Positions 1 to 9,659 of a DNA stretch of 64,000 nucleotides are shown here, piece after piece (within the stretch, counting starts at the first letter, position 1; every line of letters begins with the position of its first letter). Position numbers and translations under genes: made by a program. Location of the stretch: contig NZ_BMMB01000008.1 in assembly GCF_014645615.1 (NCBI RefSeq), positions 1 to 64,000 of the forward strand, read 5' to 3'. The notes under the pieces are model-generated. The model did no database searches. It was not told the DNA's origin and saw only the letters and a list, made by a program, of their open reading frames with translations. Origin of the DNA: Paenibacillus hunanensis (GTDB lineage Bacteria > Bacillota > Bacilli > Paenibacillales > Paenibacillaceae).

Positions 1-126
1 ATAAGATCGATTTCTGTTAAGTCCATTTATTTCAATCCACGCTCTCGCACGGAGAGCGACATCAATCTGCTGTGATGGGTTATAGTAGCATCCTATTTCA
101 ATCCACGCTCTCGCACGGAGAGCGAC
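1..126 (-). CRISPR. CRISPR array 1 (type I-C, partial, runs off the left edge)
   Basis: Two identical 32-bp repeats are visible at 29-60 and 95-126, separated by a 34-bp spacer (61-94). A partial spacer lies at 1-28. Read on the minus strand the repeat begins GTCGCTCTCC and ends GTGGATTGAAAT, the classical type I-C form. It contains a perfect 6-bp stem, GCTCTC/GAGAGC. The leader is on the right (127-299), so the array is transcribed leftward and continues beyond the window. The spacer at 61-94 is not seen in array 2. Confidence 0.97.
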
Positions 127-299
127 TGTTCCTACTTTTGCCCCTTATCCAGCAAGGCTTTTATATAGCAAAAGTGCGAACCTCAAAATTAGACTACCTA
201 AAATGAAGTGAAATTACAAGAAAAACAGGAAAATCCCTTATGTATCAAGGGGTGCGAACCTCCCAGGAAATTCATGTTAGCTTGGGGTTCGCACTTTTA
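127..299 (-). promoter_or_regulatory. CRISPR leader 1
   Basis: This 173-bp AT-rich stretch directly abuts the last repeat of array 1. It recurs with about five mismatches beside array 2, which marks it as the leader. On the minus strand a candidate promoter reads TTTTGA (183-188), 17 bp, TATAAA (160-165), placing the start about 25 nt before the first repeat. The 11-mer GTGCGAACCTC occurs twice directly (near 174 and 252) and once inverted near 284-295, framing the promoter. Confidence 0.85.
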
Positions 300-482
300 A
301 TCCATATAAACAAACCATATAGCTATTTGTATGACTGACCTTTACGCTCAACTACACCATAAAACGTATTTATATAATTTTAATTCAATAATTTTATGGA
401 ATAAAAAAGGATTTTGTTATATTTTATGGAATGTACATATTAGTGAGTAATGCTTGCTTTGTATTTAAAGGGAGGTGGATTA
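300..482. other. Spacer between leader 1 and cas3
   Basis: AT-rich intergenic stretch that should hold the cas operon promoter. A TATAAT-like -10 is at 373-378 without a good -35. A 12-bp direct repeat ATTTTATGGAAT occurs at 391-402 and 421-432, exactly 30 bp apart. This is compatible with an operator, but nothing identifies the protein that would bind it. Confidence 0.4.
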
Positions 483-2825
483 TTGAACTACTACGCTCAT
501 ACAACGGAATCTGCTGATAAATCTACCTGGCAACTACTACATGCTCATTTAAACGAAGTAGGAGAGCTGGCAAGTGAAATGGCTCAGCCTTTTGGTGCAG
601 CAGATTGGGCAGATATTGCAGGACGTCTGCATGATTTAGGGAAATATTCTCAAGCTTTTCAGACACGTTTGGAGGGTTCTACTAAAAAGGTTGATCATGC
701 CACTGCTGGAGCATTAGCTTTAGTAAAGCATTGGACAAATACTGAACTAGAAAAAGCGATTGCGCGTTTACTGGCCTATATTATTGCTGGACATCATAGT
801 GGATTGCCAGATTACGGTACATCGGATGCGGATCATAATGCATGTCTTCGTAAAAGGCTGAGTCGTACCGAGCACATTCAGGACTACAGTGCAGCTTATA
901 CAGAAATAGCTATGCCCCATGCGCCAAAACGCTTTCCCATTCAGAAAAGTCCGGCTCCAGGCTTTCAGATTTCCTTTTTTGTACGAATGCTCTTTTCCTG
1001 TTTAGTTGATGCCGATTCACTTAATACCGAAGCGTTCGCTGACCCTTCCCGATACTCAATGCGCAAACGCCATAAACCTGATCAACAACACATCTCGTTT
1101 TTATTCCAACAATTAAAACAAAAATTTTATTCCTACCGTCTTGCTACATTTCATAGTCCGCGTGGAGAAATAGACCACTGGCGTAACGAAATCTTTAATG
1201 AAGCGATTCAACATGCTAACGCTCCAAGAGGATTATTCAGTCTAACGCTACCTACTGGAAGTGGAAAAACGCAAGTCTCGCTCGGATTTGCTCTTGAACA
1301 TGCCAATATTCATCATTTACGTCGTATCATTTATGTGATTCCGTATACATCTATTATTGAGCAGAATGCTCAAGAGTTTCGTGACATTCTAGGTAGTGAG
1401 CACATACTTGAACATCACTCTAACTTTCAACACGAATTACATAATGAAGGAACATTTGAATATGAGACAACGGAACGTCAAAAGCTTGCTGAAGAAAATT
1501 GGGAGCTTCCTGTAATTGTAACGACAAACGTTCAATTTTTTGAATCCTTATTTGCTGCACGGCGTTCGTCTACGCGAAAATTACATAATATTGCGGGCAG
1601 TATTATCGTGCTGGACGAGGCACAAATGATGAATGGAGATTTTTTTAAGCCCTGTTTGTATGCGTTAGATGAATTGGTTCGAAATTATGACTGTTCAGTT
1701 GTGTTTTGTACAGCAACTCAGCCCCCTGCGGCAAAGCTTTTACCACACACACCCATTGTAGAGATCGTAGCTAATCCTCAGCAGCGCTATCGACAATTTG
1801 AACGAGTAGACGTTCACTTTATTGGAAAACAAAATTGGAATGAGCTATCAGAACGTATTGCAGAAAACAACAAGCAGGCACTATGTATTGTGAATACGCG
1901 TGGTAATGCTCGTGAACTATATCATAAACTATTGGCGCATAGTACAGCAGATGAGTTGTACCATTTAAGTGCTCGCATGTGCCCAAAGCAACGACAGGAT
2001 ATTTTGCATACGGTCAAAGCGCGTTTACATGCAGGCCACCCTTGTATACTTATTAGCACTCAGTTGATCGAAGCTGGTGTTGATGTTGACTTTCCAGCAG
2101 TGTATCGCGAACTTGCAGGATTGGATTCGATTGCTCAAGCGGCTGGACGTTGTAACCGGAATGGGCGATTAATGGATCAAGGTAAATTGTGTAAAGGGCA
2201 GGTTACTGTTTTCGAGACAGAAAAAGGTCTTCCAGAAGGCTGGATGAGTCGTACAGGTGCTATAGCTCGACGTTTATTGATTACGTATAGTGCGCAAAAT
2301 AAAAGTTCCTTATCTATTGAAGCTATTCAGCAATATTTTAACGAGCTATTCTTTTATGGACAAAACAGTACGATTGATCAAACGGATCGAGAAGGTATCT
2401 TACCCATGCTGGAAGAAAACGCAAAAAGTATGGCATTTCCTTTTGCAACGGTAGCGGATAAGTTTCGATTAATCGATTCGCCGATGAAAGCCTTGTTGAT
2501 CCCTTATGTAGACGATAAAGAATATGAGCAGGCTTTGGCAATTGGAGAAGACCCAGATGATCCATATTATCAGGGGAAGGCACGTCAATTGCTAACTCGC
2601 TTAAAATCGGAACGATTTGAAATCAGGACAATTATGCGCGCGCTTCAACCTTACACTGTACAGCTCTATCCTTATGAATTTGAAGAATACAGACGAGCCG
2701 GAGAATTAGAAGAAATACGTGAAGGTATTTTTGTGTTGAATCGTGCCAATGCATGGTATGACAGAAAGACGGGAATTAAGCCATATTCGCAACAAAGTGC
2801 AGCTCAGGAATTGTGGATTATGTAA
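483..2825 (+). CDS. cas3: Cas3 helicase-nuclease (type I-C)
   Basis: Effector of type I-C interference: once Cascade has bound target DNA, Cas3 nicks and unwinds it. The protein is 780 residues. An N-terminal HD nuclease domain has the HD pair at residues 50-51 (LHDLGK) and further His motifs DHA and GHHSG. A superfamily 2 helicase follows, with Walker A PTGSGKT near 257, motif II DEAQ near 378, FCTATQP, and motif VI QAAGRCNRNGR near 553. I chose TTG at 483 because GGGAGGTGG lies 5-13 nt upstream and the family typically starts with a YYAHT-like sequence. An upstream in-frame ATG at 450 lacks a ribosome site. First gene of the cas operon, 27 nt before cas5c. Confidence 0.97.
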   Translation: MNYYAHTTESADKSTWQLLHAHLNEVGELASEMAQPFGAADWADIAGRLHDLGKYSQAFQTRLEGSTKKVDHATAGALALVKHWTNTELEKAIARLLAYIIAGHHSGLPDYGTSDADHNACLRKRLSRTEHIQDYSAAYTEIAMPHAPKRFPIQKSPAPGFQISFFVRMLFSCLVDADSLNTEAFADPSRYSMRKRHKPDQQHISFLFQQLKQKFYSYRLATFHSPRGEIDHWRNEIFNEAIQHANAPRGLFSLTLPTGSGKTQVSLGFALEHANIHHLRRIIYVIPYTSIIEQNAQEFRDILGSEHILEHHSNFQHELHNEGTFEYETTERQKLAEENWELPVIVTTNVQFFESLFAARRSSTRKLHNIAGSIIVLDEAQMMNGDFFKPCLYALDELVRNYDCSVVFCTATQPPAAKLLPHTPIVEIVANPQQRYRQFERVDVHFIGKQNWNELSERIAENNKQALCIVNTRGNARELYHKLLAHSTADELYHLSARMCPKQRQDILHTVKARLHAGHPCILISTQLIEAGVDVDFPAVYRELAGLDSIAQAAGRCNRNGRLMDQGKLCKGQVTVFETEKGLPEGWMSRTGAIARRLLITYSAQNKSSLSIEAIQQYFNELFFYGQNSTIDQTDREGILPMLEENAKSMAFPFATVADKFRLIDSPMKALLIPYVDDKEYEQALAIGEDPDDPYYQGKARQLLTRLKSERFEIRTIMRALQPYTVQLYPYEFEEYRRAGELEEIREGIFVLNRANAWYDRKTGIKPYSQQSAAQELWIM

Positions 2826-2852
2826 GCCAGAGAACAAAGAGGAGCAGTGCAA

Positions 2853-3521
2853 ATGAGCTATGGAATCAGACTCTATGTGTGGGGAGATCGTGCTTGTTTT
2901 ACCAGACCAGAGATGAAGGCAGAGCGTGTTAGCTACGATATAATGACTCCTTCAGCAGCACGCGGAATTCTGGAAGCGATCCATTGGAAGCCAGCCATTC
3001 GCTGGGTTGTTGATCGTATTCATGTATTGAACGAAATTTCATTTGATTCGGTACGTCGCAATGAAGTGAAAAATAAAATTTTGGACTCTGATGTCAAGAA
3101 AGCGATGAATGGACGAGACATCATTTTACAGCATCGAAAGCCTGATGAAGACCCACAACAGCGTATGACAGTCATGCTTCGCAACGTTGCATACGTGATT
3201 GAAGCTCATTTTGAAATGACGATGAACGCTGGAAATACAGATAATCCTGAAAAGCATTACAGCATTTTTTGTCGCAGAGCACGAGCAGGACAGTTTTATC
3301 ATCAACCGTATTTTGGATGTCGTGAATTTCCAGTCCATTTTGAGCTTCTGGAAGATGGACATTCTACACCTGTATCGCACTATGCACAAACTCCAGAACA
3401 AGATTTACAGTGGATGTTATGGGATCTGGACTATGGTACTGAAATATCGCCGAAGTTTTTTCGCGCGATCATGCGTAAGGGCGTGATCAACATACCGGAT
3501 TTATATGAACGGGAGGTATAG
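2853..3521 (+). CDS. cas5c: Cas5c (Cas5d) crRNA-processing Cascade subunit
   Basis: In type I-C the Cas5 subunit replaces Cas6. It cuts pre-crRNA at the base of the repeat hairpin and stays on the 5' handle in Cascade. The 222-residue protein starts MSYGIRLYVWGDRACFTRPE and has the conserved GILEAIHWKPAIRW segment near residue 35, as in Csd5/Cas5d. The catalytic region is expected around the K/H residues near 110-120 by analogy with Bacillus halodurans Cas5d; I did not align it. ATG 2853 is preferred over GTG 2847 because AAGAGGAG is 8 nt upstream. It sits between cas3 and cas8c with 2-27 nt gaps. Confidence 0.95.
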   Translation: MSYGIRLYVWGDRACFTRPEMKAERVSYDIMTPSAARGILEAIHWKPAIRWVVDRIHVLNEISFDSVRRNEVKNKILDSDVKKAMNGRDIILQHRKPDEDPQQRMTVMLRNVAYVIEAHFEMTMNAGNTDNPEKHYSIFCRRARAGQFYHQPYFGCREFPVHFELLEDGHSTPVSHYAQTPEQDLQWMLWDLDYGTEISPKFFRAIMRKGVINIPDLYEREV

Positions 3522-3523
3522 CG

Positions 3524-5530
3524 ATGATCCTACAATCACTGTATAAACGCTATGAGCAGTTATTGGAAGATCCTGATTCCGGAATGTCTAAGCCAGGATA
3601 TAGTTTGGACAAAGTATCATTTGTCTTAGAGATTAACGAGAACGGTGATTTATTGAATATTGTGGATATTCGTATTCAGCAGGGGAAAAAACAGATTCCA
3701 CCGCGTCTGACCGTACCTGAACATTCTTTACGAACGAGTGCAATTAAGCCATTTTTTCTATCGGATAAAGCGGAGTATATTCTTGGAATCGTAGCTGACA
3801 AAGAAGCAGGTTTCAAAGTATCACTTTCCAAATATCAAGGCAGTGCAGATTTGCATCATCGGCTACTTGCCACATGTCAACAGCCAGAAGCTCGTGCTAT
3901 TATTCAATTTTATGAACAGTGGAGTCCACAGAATCTATCTGAACATTCACCATGGTATAGCGATTTGCTTAAGATTGTAGGCACAACAGATAATAATCTA
4001 GTGTTTCGTTTGCATGGAGCAGCTCAGTATATTCATGAAGTACCCACTATACTGGAAGTTTGGGATCACTTTATTAGAGAAACAGAAGCGGATAACGATT
4101 TGATACTTGGTCATTGTCTGATTACAGGTGAATCGGATCAGCCGATCGCTAAAATACACAAAGTGAATATTAAAGGAGTGCAAAATGCACAGTCTTCAGG
4201 CGCAAGCATTGTCTCTTTTAACTTCCCTGCTCTCGAATCTTATGGCAAAAAGCAAAACTATAATGCTCCAGTTAGTGAGATGGCATCAATTGGTTATGCG
4301 AAGGCACTAAATCATTTATTGTTATCAGATAGGAATCGACTTCGTCAGATGGGAGATATGACGGTAGTATTCTGGGCTGAGCGTCTACCAGGTGAATCCC
4401 AGCAAGAATGGGAGTTACAGGAGAGTGTATTCAGTTCACTGTTTGAAGAAGAATATAACGCATTATCTACTGAAAATAAACAGGATCATAATGTACAAGA
4501 TAGTGAAATCGATAATAGAAATAACAACGAACAGACGCAATCAAATTTGGGTGGCTCTCGTAATGAAGATATAAAAGAAGATCGTCAAGTAACAAGGCAG
4601 ATTGCTGATTTGCTTAGCCGTGTTAAGCGAGCAGAGCAAGTCAGTGCAGATATGCTACCGGCTCAAGAAGCATCCTTTTATGTATTAGGAATGTCCGGAA
4701 ATAATGCGCGCTTGTCTATTCGATTCTTCTGGCAAAGCTCCTTTAGACAACTGTTTGACAAGCTCAGCTTATATGCAGCAGATATGGAAATCCAACGTCC
4801 AGGGAAAACAAATGCTGATCTTCCTACATTATTTCACATCATGCTACAAACAGTACGTCAAACAAATGAGATGTCCAAAATGCGTAAAAGTATATCTGGT
4901 GCAATGGAAAGCGAATGGTTTCGAGCAATATTAAGTGGAAGTGCATTACCCTATTCTGTGTACGCTGCCATCGTTGGACGTACACGAGTAGATGGACGTA
5001 TCTCTCCTTATGGTGAACATGGAAGAGCAGCCTGGGTTCGTGCTTCTGTAATAAAAGCCTATCTCACTCGATATGCTCGTATGTATAAACGAAACGATAT
5101 GAAGGAGGCTTTAACGCCAATGTTAAATGAGGAAGCACAGTCGGTTGCTTATCGACTTGGACGATTGTTTGCCGTACTAGAGCGAGCTCAAACAGATGCT
5201 GCTGGTCAAAAACGTTTGAATGCCACGATTAAAGATCGTTATTTCGGTTCTGCCTCGTCAACACCAGCATCTGTATTTCCAATTTTATTGCGTTTGGCGC
5301 AACATCATATGTCAAAAGCAGAGTATGGCAAATCTCGTGATCGAGAGATTGGATCGATTTTGCAGGGAGTAGACGCGTTTCCTAATCATTTGGATTTGAA
5401 GCAGCAGGGTTTATTCATGCTCGGATATTATCACCAGGCAGCTTATCGCGCTCCAGCCCATACAACAGATGAAGGAAAGTCGGATGCTGTTAATCTGAGT
5501 GAACCTACAACAGATTCGCAAGAGGTATAG
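3524..5530 (+). CDS. cas8c: Cas8c (Csd1) Cascade large subunit
   Basis: Large subunit of type I-C Cascade; in the family it recognises the PAM and, through an internal start, also yields the small subunit Cas11c. The 668-residue protein starts MILQSLYKRYEQL, typical of Csd1. It has a polar Q/N/E-rich linker around residues 320-365 and a C-terminal helical part (LLSRVKRAEQVSADMLPAQ onward). Ribosome site GGGAGG is 8 nt before the ATG, and the gene begins 2 nt after cas5c stops. I could not assign the internal Cas11c start; candidates would lie in the last 130 codons. Confidence 0.95.
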   Translation: MILQSLYKRYEQLLEDPDSGMSKPGYSLDKVSFVLEINENGDLLNIVDIRIQQGKKQIPPRLTVPEHSLRTSAIKPFFLSDKAEYILGIVADKEAGFKVSLSKYQGSADLHHRLLATCQQPEARAIIQFYEQWSPQNLSEHSPWYSDLLKIVGTTDNNLVFRLHGAAQYIHEVPTILEVWDHFIRETEADNDLILGHCLITGESDQPIAKIHKVNIKGVQNAQSSGASIVSFNFPALESYGKKQNYNAPVSEMASIGYAKALNHLLLSDRNRLRQMGDMTVVFWAERLPGESQQEWELQESVFSSLFEEEYNALSTENKQDHNVQDSEIDNRNNNEQTQSNLGGSRNEDIKEDRQVTRQIADLLSRVKRAEQVSADMLPAQEASFYVLGMSGNNARLSIRFFWQSSFRQLFDKLSLYAADMEIQRPGKTNADLPTLFHIMLQTVRQTNEMSKMRKSISGAMESEWFRAILSGSALPYSVYAAIVGRTRVDGRISPYGEHGRAAWVRASVIKAYLTRYARMYKRNDMKEALTPMLNEEAQSVAYRLGRLFAVLERAQTDAAGQKRLNATIKDRYFGSASSTPASVFPILLRLAQHHMSKAEYGKSRDREIGSILQGVDAFPNHLDLKQQGLFMLGYYHQAAYRAPAHTTDEGKSDAVNLSEPTTDSQEV

Positions 5531-5602
5531 AGCTATTGCGTATCAATCAGGGGAAAGAAATATGATCGTGAAGTGCTATTAAATGAATGGAGGTCTAATC
5601 AC

Positions 5603-6520
5603 ATGACACAGACGAATAATCAGCATATCGATTTGGAGCAAACAGATACAGAAAACATGGCGAGTTCAATCACTCGCCATGAATTCACGATTTTATTTGA
5701 TGTAACGAATGGCAATCCGAATGGCGATCCTGATATGGGAAATATGCCGCGAATTGATCCAGAGACGGGTCATGGTATTGTTACTGATGTCTGCTTAAAA
5801 CGCAAAGTACGGAATTATATAGAAATTACACGAGAGCAAGGCACTGGACATCGGATTTACGTCACTGAGGGTGCTGTACTGAATGAGCAGCATCGTAAAG
5901 CATATCGTAGTGTTCGCGAAGAAGATGTGGACAAAGCGAAAGAATTAAAGCCAAAAGATCGTGCGGAAGCGATAAGGCTTACTCACTGGATGTGTGACAA
6001 TTTCTATGATGTACGTGCATTTGGTGCAGTGATGACAACCAAAGTCAATTGCGGCCAAGTACGAGGGCCTGTCCAATTTACATTTGCTCGTAGCATTGAT
6101 CCAATCTTTTCGCAAGAGACGACGATTACACGGATGGCTGTAACGCAGGAAGGTACGGATAAAGAACGAGAAATGGGACGCAAGCATATTGTACCGTATG
6201 GATTATATCGTATGGATGGGTATGTATCCGGGCATTTAGCAGATAAAACCCATTTTGGACAGGCGGATCTGGAGCTATTATGGGAATCGTTAGAAAATAT
6301 GTTTGAGCACGATCGTTCTGCTTCTCGTGGTCAGATGGCATTGCGGAAGTTGATTATATTTGAACACGCCTCAAAGCTTGGAAATGCACCTGCTCATAAA
6401 TTATTTGAAAGCATTCGTGTACACAAAATAGGTGATGCTCCGGCGCGTGCATATACTGATTATGAGATTGATATCGTTACAGATGAACTGCCAGAAGGTG
6501 TGACGGTTGTAGAAAGATGA
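5603..6520 (+). CDS. cas7c: Cas7c (Csd2) Cascade backbone subunit
   Basis: Backbone protein that polymerises along the crRNA. The 305-residue protein has the Csd2 hallmark segment FTILFDVTNGNPNGDPDMGN near residue 30, followed by GHGIVTDVCLKRKVRN. ATG 5603 is chosen because TGGAGGT lies 9 nt upstream; the in-frame GTG at 5573 has no good site. The stop codon overlaps the cas4 start (ATGA), implying translational coupling. The 72 nt between cas8c and this gene are the largest gap among the effector genes. Confidence 0.96.
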   Translation: MTQTNNQHIDLEQTDTENMASSITRHEFTILFDVTNGNPNGDPDMGNMPRIDPETGHGIVTDVCLKRKVRNYIEITREQGTGHRIYVTEGAVLNEQHRKAYRSVREEDVDKAKELKPKDRAEAIRLTHWMCDNFYDVRAFGAVMTTKVNCGQVRGPVQFTFARSIDPIFSQETTITRMAVTQEGTDKEREMGRKHIVPYGLYRMDGYVSGHLADKTHFGQADLELLWESLENMFEHDRSASRGQMALRKLIIFEHASKLGNAPAHKLFESIRVHKIGDAPARAYTDYEIDIVTDELPEGVTVVER

Positions 6521-7203
6521 GTATATTCTCATTGTACGATGATGATGAATTACTAATGTTGTCGGGTATCCAGCACTATTCATTTTGTCAACGACAATGG
6601 GCATTAATTCATATTGAACAGCAATGGGAGGAAAATATCAAAACCTTTGAAGGCCAATTGCTACACAAACGAGCAGACAATCCAGAGCTAACTGAGAAAA
6701 GGGGTAATCTATTAATTTCACGTGCGATGCCGCTTGTCTCGAGACGATTAGGGATTAGTGGAAAAGCAGATGTTATTGAATTCCATGCTGCCGATGCTGA
6801 CTACTCTTCTACACTCGCAACCCCTCTGATCGGACGTCGTGGAAGATGGATTCCTTTCCCTGTCGAATATAAGCGAGGTAAGCCTAAGCCAGATGACTGG
6901 GATGAAGTACAGCTTTGTGCTCAAGCGATGTGTCTGGAGGAAATGTTTGGGATACGAATTGTTGAGGGTGCATTATTTTACGGTGAGCGAGAGCGACGTG
7001 TCGATGTTGAATTTAATGACGGCTTACGCGGACGGGTAGAACAATATTTGAATGGGATGCGAGAATTGTTCAATCTTGGGAAGACACCACCTGCACGTTA
7101 CAAAGCGGGCTGTAAATCTTGTTCGTTAATTCATATTTGTATGCCCAAAATGAGAAATAGTAACGTAGATCAGTATATGGAAAACTATCTGGACGACGAA
7201 TGA
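6517..7203 (+). CDS. cas4: Cas4 PAM-trimming exonuclease
   Basis: Works with Cas1-Cas2 to trim prespacers and select those with a correct PAM. The 228-residue protein carries the four iron-sulfur cysteines C24, C199, C202 and C208. It has the PD-(D/E)xK core, seen as GKADVIEF and then PVEYKRGKPK, plus a QxxxYAxxL-like LCAQAMCLEE. It starts on the ATG overlapping the cas7c stop by 4 nt. Full length for the type I-C family. Confidence 0.96.
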   Translation: MSIFSLYDDDELLMLSGIQHYSFCQRQWALIHIEQQWEENIKTFEGQLLHKRADNPELTEKRGNLLISRAMPLVSRRLGISGKADVIEFHAADADYSSTLATPLIGRRGRWIPFPVEYKRGKPKPDDWDEVQLCAQAMCLEEMFGIRIVEGALFYGERERRVDVEFNDGLRGRVEQYLNGMRELFNLGKTPPARYKAGCKSCSLIHICMPKMRNSNVDQYMENYLDDE

Positions 7204-7280
7204 AGCAATAGATGGAACGTCGTACTAGCTGTATTGGAATAGCGAGCTTCTCGTATAGCTCTAAGAAAGAGGAGATTATT

Positions 7281-8318
7281 TTGCGGAAATTGCTTAATAC
7301 ACTCTACGTTACTGCTGCGGACAGCTATCTGGCCAGAGATGGCGAAAACGTGCTTGTACTCATGGGAGACAAAGAACAAAGAGAAAAGTTTCGTGTTCCT
7401 GTCCATAACTTGGAGCAAATTGTGACCTTTGGTTATACGGGAGCAAGTCCTGCCCTTTTCCATTTATGTGCAGAGCGTGGTGTCGGTTTAACATTTCTAA
7501 ATGAACATGGTGCATTTCAAGCACGTATTCAGGGAAAGGTAAACGGAAATGTACTATTGCGAAGAAAACAGTATCGGTGGGCAGATGGTGAAGAAGCAGT
7601 AGAGGTCGCAGGTCGTTTCATTCAAGCTAAAATTATTAATTCACGAAGCGTATTACGCCGCGCTATGAGGGATCATGCCTCAGAGATCAATGTTCTCAAG
7701 GTGACGGAGGCCGCCCAAGCACTAAAACGATTATCGCTTTCAGTATTGAAAATGCCTACTGGCAATACGATTCGAGGGGCTGAAGGAAAAGCTGCCAAGA
7801 TTTATTTTGGAGCCATGAATGAGCTGATACTCGCTGACCGCGAAGTTTTTCAGATGAAAACACGTAATCGACGACCACCGCTTGATCCACTTAATGCCCT
7901 TCTTTCATTTTTATATACATTACTGCGAATTGATGTTCATTCTGCTTTGGAGACCGTAGGACTTGATCCAGCAGTTGGTTTTCTACATCGAGATCGTCCT
8001 GGGCGGGCAAGTCTTGCGCTCGATGTGATGGAAGAATTAAGACCCTATCTTGCAGATCGTCTAGTTCTATCGCTCATTAACCGTCGTCAGTTATCTGCCA
8101 AATCATTCATTTATAAAGAAAATGGAGCTGTACTACTCAAAGACGAAGCACGTAAAGAGGTTCTTGCTGCCTGGCAGAAGCGTAAACAAGAAGAAATTAC
8201 ACATCCATTTTTAGGTGAAAAGATTGCGCTCGGACTACTTCCCTATGCACAGGCACTTCTGTTAGCAAGATATATCCGCGGCGATCTCGATAGCTATCCA
8301 CCATTTTTATGGAAATAA
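7281..8318 (+). CDS. cas1: Cas1 integrase
   Basis: Metal-dependent integrase that inserts spacers at the leader-repeat junction. TTG at 7281 is chosen: AAGAAAGAGGAG lies 7-18 nt upstream, and the resulting 345-residue protein starts with the usual RKLLNTLYVT. An in-frame ATG at 7212 would add 23 residues that do not look like Cas1. Metal-binding residues expected for the family are visible: E168 (RGAEGKAAK), H236 (FLHRDRPGR) and D248/E251 (ALDVMEELRP). It lies 77 nt after cas4. Confidence 0.97.
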   Translation: MRKLLNTLYVTAADSYLARDGENVLVLMGDKEQREKFRVPVHNLEQIVTFGYTGASPALFHLCAERGVGLTFLNEHGAFQARIQGKVNGNVLLRRKQYRWADGEEAVEVAGRFIQAKIINSRSVLRRAMRDHASEINVLKVTEAAQALKRLSLSVLKMPTGNTIRGAEGKAAKIYFGAMNELILADREVFQMKTRNRRPPLDPLNALLSFLYTLLRIDVHSALETVGLDPAVGFLHRDRPGRASLALDVMEELRPYLADRLVLSLINRRQLSAKSFIYKENGAVLLKDEARKEVLAAWQKRKQEEITHPFLGEKIALGLLPYAQALLLARYIRGDLDSYPPFLWK

Positions 8319-8368
8319 TATAGGATAAAGAATATTTCACGTTACCTATAGAGAAAGGGGTAGTTTGT

Positions 8369-8659
8369 ATGATGGTTCTGATCACATATGACGTACAAAC
8401 TTCTTCGCCTGAAGGCTCGAAACGGCTACGCGCTGTCTCTAAAATATGTCAAAATTATGGTCAGCGAGTACAAAATTCTGTATTTGAGTGTCTGGTCGAT
8501 CCGATGCAGTTTAAACAACTTAAAGTTCAACTGGAAGCAGTCATAGATCCTACAGCAGACAGTTTGAGGTATTATATGCTGGGAGCTAATTGGAAACGGA
8601 AAGTAGAGCATGTGGGAGCAAAGCAGGGCTATGATCCAGAAGGGCTATTGCTACTTTAA
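8369..8659 (+). CDS. cas2: Cas2
   Basis: Dimeric structural partner of Cas1 in spacer acquisition. The 96-residue protein has the ferredoxin-like start MMVLITYDVQT, with the conserved Asp of the Cas2 family in strand 1, and RVQNSVFECLVD in strand 2. Start is ATG 8369 behind GAAAGGGG; the next codon is also ATG, so the start could be 8372. Last gene of the cas operon, 15 nt before a strong terminator. Confidence 0.96.
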   Translation: MMVLITYDVQTSSPEGSKRLRAVSKICQNYGQRVQNSVFECLVDPMQFKQLKVQLEAVIDPTADSLRYYMLGANWKRKVEHVGAKQGYDPEGLLLL

Positions 8660-8674
8660 AGGTGAATGTTTAGG

Positions 8675-8713
8675 AGAGAGTCGCGAGTGATATTATGCGA
8701 CTCTCTTTTTTTG
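8675..8713 (+). terminator. Rho-independent terminator of the cas operon
   Basis: Perfect 10-bp stem AGAGAGTCGC/GCGACTCTCT (8675-8684 and 8697-8706) followed by a T run. It sits between cas2 and the trailer end of array 2, whose transcription converges on it. Confidence 0.93.
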
Positions 8714-9057
8714 TTGTGGGTGGGGTGTTGTTTATTGGGTTAGAGCTTGCTGACGTGGATGTAATATCTGCTTTTGCATGGAAACGGATCGGCAAGTTAC
8801 CGATCTGACGATAAAAGGATATAAATTTTGATTTATGCTTTCGCACGGAGAGCGACCGCGCCGGCGGCTCGTGCTGCAAGGCGGTTGGGTATTTCAATCC
8901 ACGCTCTCGCACGGAGAGCGACGCCGAACGAGCTAACAACCTTAATTTCTGTACCGATTTCAATCCACGCTCTCGCACGGAGAGCGACTGATGAGTACAT
9001 GGCCAGTGGTCAAGAATGTACACAAATTTCAATCCACGCTCTCGCACGGAGAGCGAC

Positions 9058-9190
9058 GGCTACTTGGTGCCTTTTACCTTGTCGATGATCGTATTTCAAT
9101 CCACGCTCTCGCACGGAGAGCGACTCGAGATTGCTGACGTAGATAACGTTACTGTTGCATTTCAATCCACGCTCTCGCACGGAGAGCGAC
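9058..9190. repeat. Duplicated spacer-repeat block, internal copy
   Basis: This 133-bp block of two spacers and two repeats is identical to 9527-9659, the leader-proximal end of the same array. The starts are 469 bp apart, in direct orientation. Confidence 0.97.
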
Positions 9191-9526
9191 TATCGGGTAC
9201 GTGGATCATGAGTGGAATGATACAATTTCAATCCACGCTCTCGCACGGAGAGCGACACGTTGGGGTGAAAAGAAAGACCTTGAACAATGGTTATTTCAAT
9301 CCACGCTCTCGCACGGAGAGCGACCCTGCTTGTTAGGGATATTTAATAAACATAACTATATTTCAATCCACGCTCTCGCACGGAGAGCGACGTGTATGCA
9401 CAGCAGACGGATACGCCATTGATCAGATTTCAATCCACGCTCTCGCACGGAGAGCGACGTGCGCTTATTCCAAGCTAAGCCTGAGGTGGTTGAGATTTCA
9501 ATCCACGCTCTCGCACGGAGAGCGAC

Positions 9527-9659
9527 GGCTACTTGGTGCCTTTTACCTTGTCGATGATCGTATTTCAATCCACGCTCTCGCACGGAGAGCGACTCGAGAT
9601 TGCTGACGTAGATAACGTTACTGTTGCATTTCAATCCACGCTCTCGCACGGAGAGCGAC
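9527..9659. repeat. Duplicated spacer-repeat block, leader-proximal copy
   Basis: Identical to 9058-9190. It occupies the two newest positions of the array, next to the leader. Confidence 0.97.

Larger units (their letters stand above)
8825..9659 (-). CRISPR. CRISPR array 2 (type I-C, 13 repeats, 12 spacers)
   Basis: Thirteen 32-bp repeats start at 8825, 8891, 8957, 9026, 9093, 9159, 9225, 9293, 9360, 9427, 9495, 9562 and 9628, with spacers of 34-37 bp. Twelve repeats are identical to those of array 1. The leftmost (8825-8856) has six changes, all near its left end, as expected for a decayed terminal repeat. Transcription is leftward from the leader at 9660. Two adjacent spacers occur twice (9058-9092 = 9527-9561, and 9125-9158 = 9594-9627). 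Confidence 0.98.

Noticed and set aside
1611..1625. Cas3 motif II DEAQ instead of DEVH/DEAH
   Set aside because: DEAQ-type motif II is, as far as I recall, common in type I-C Cas3 proteins, so it is not evidence of inactivation.
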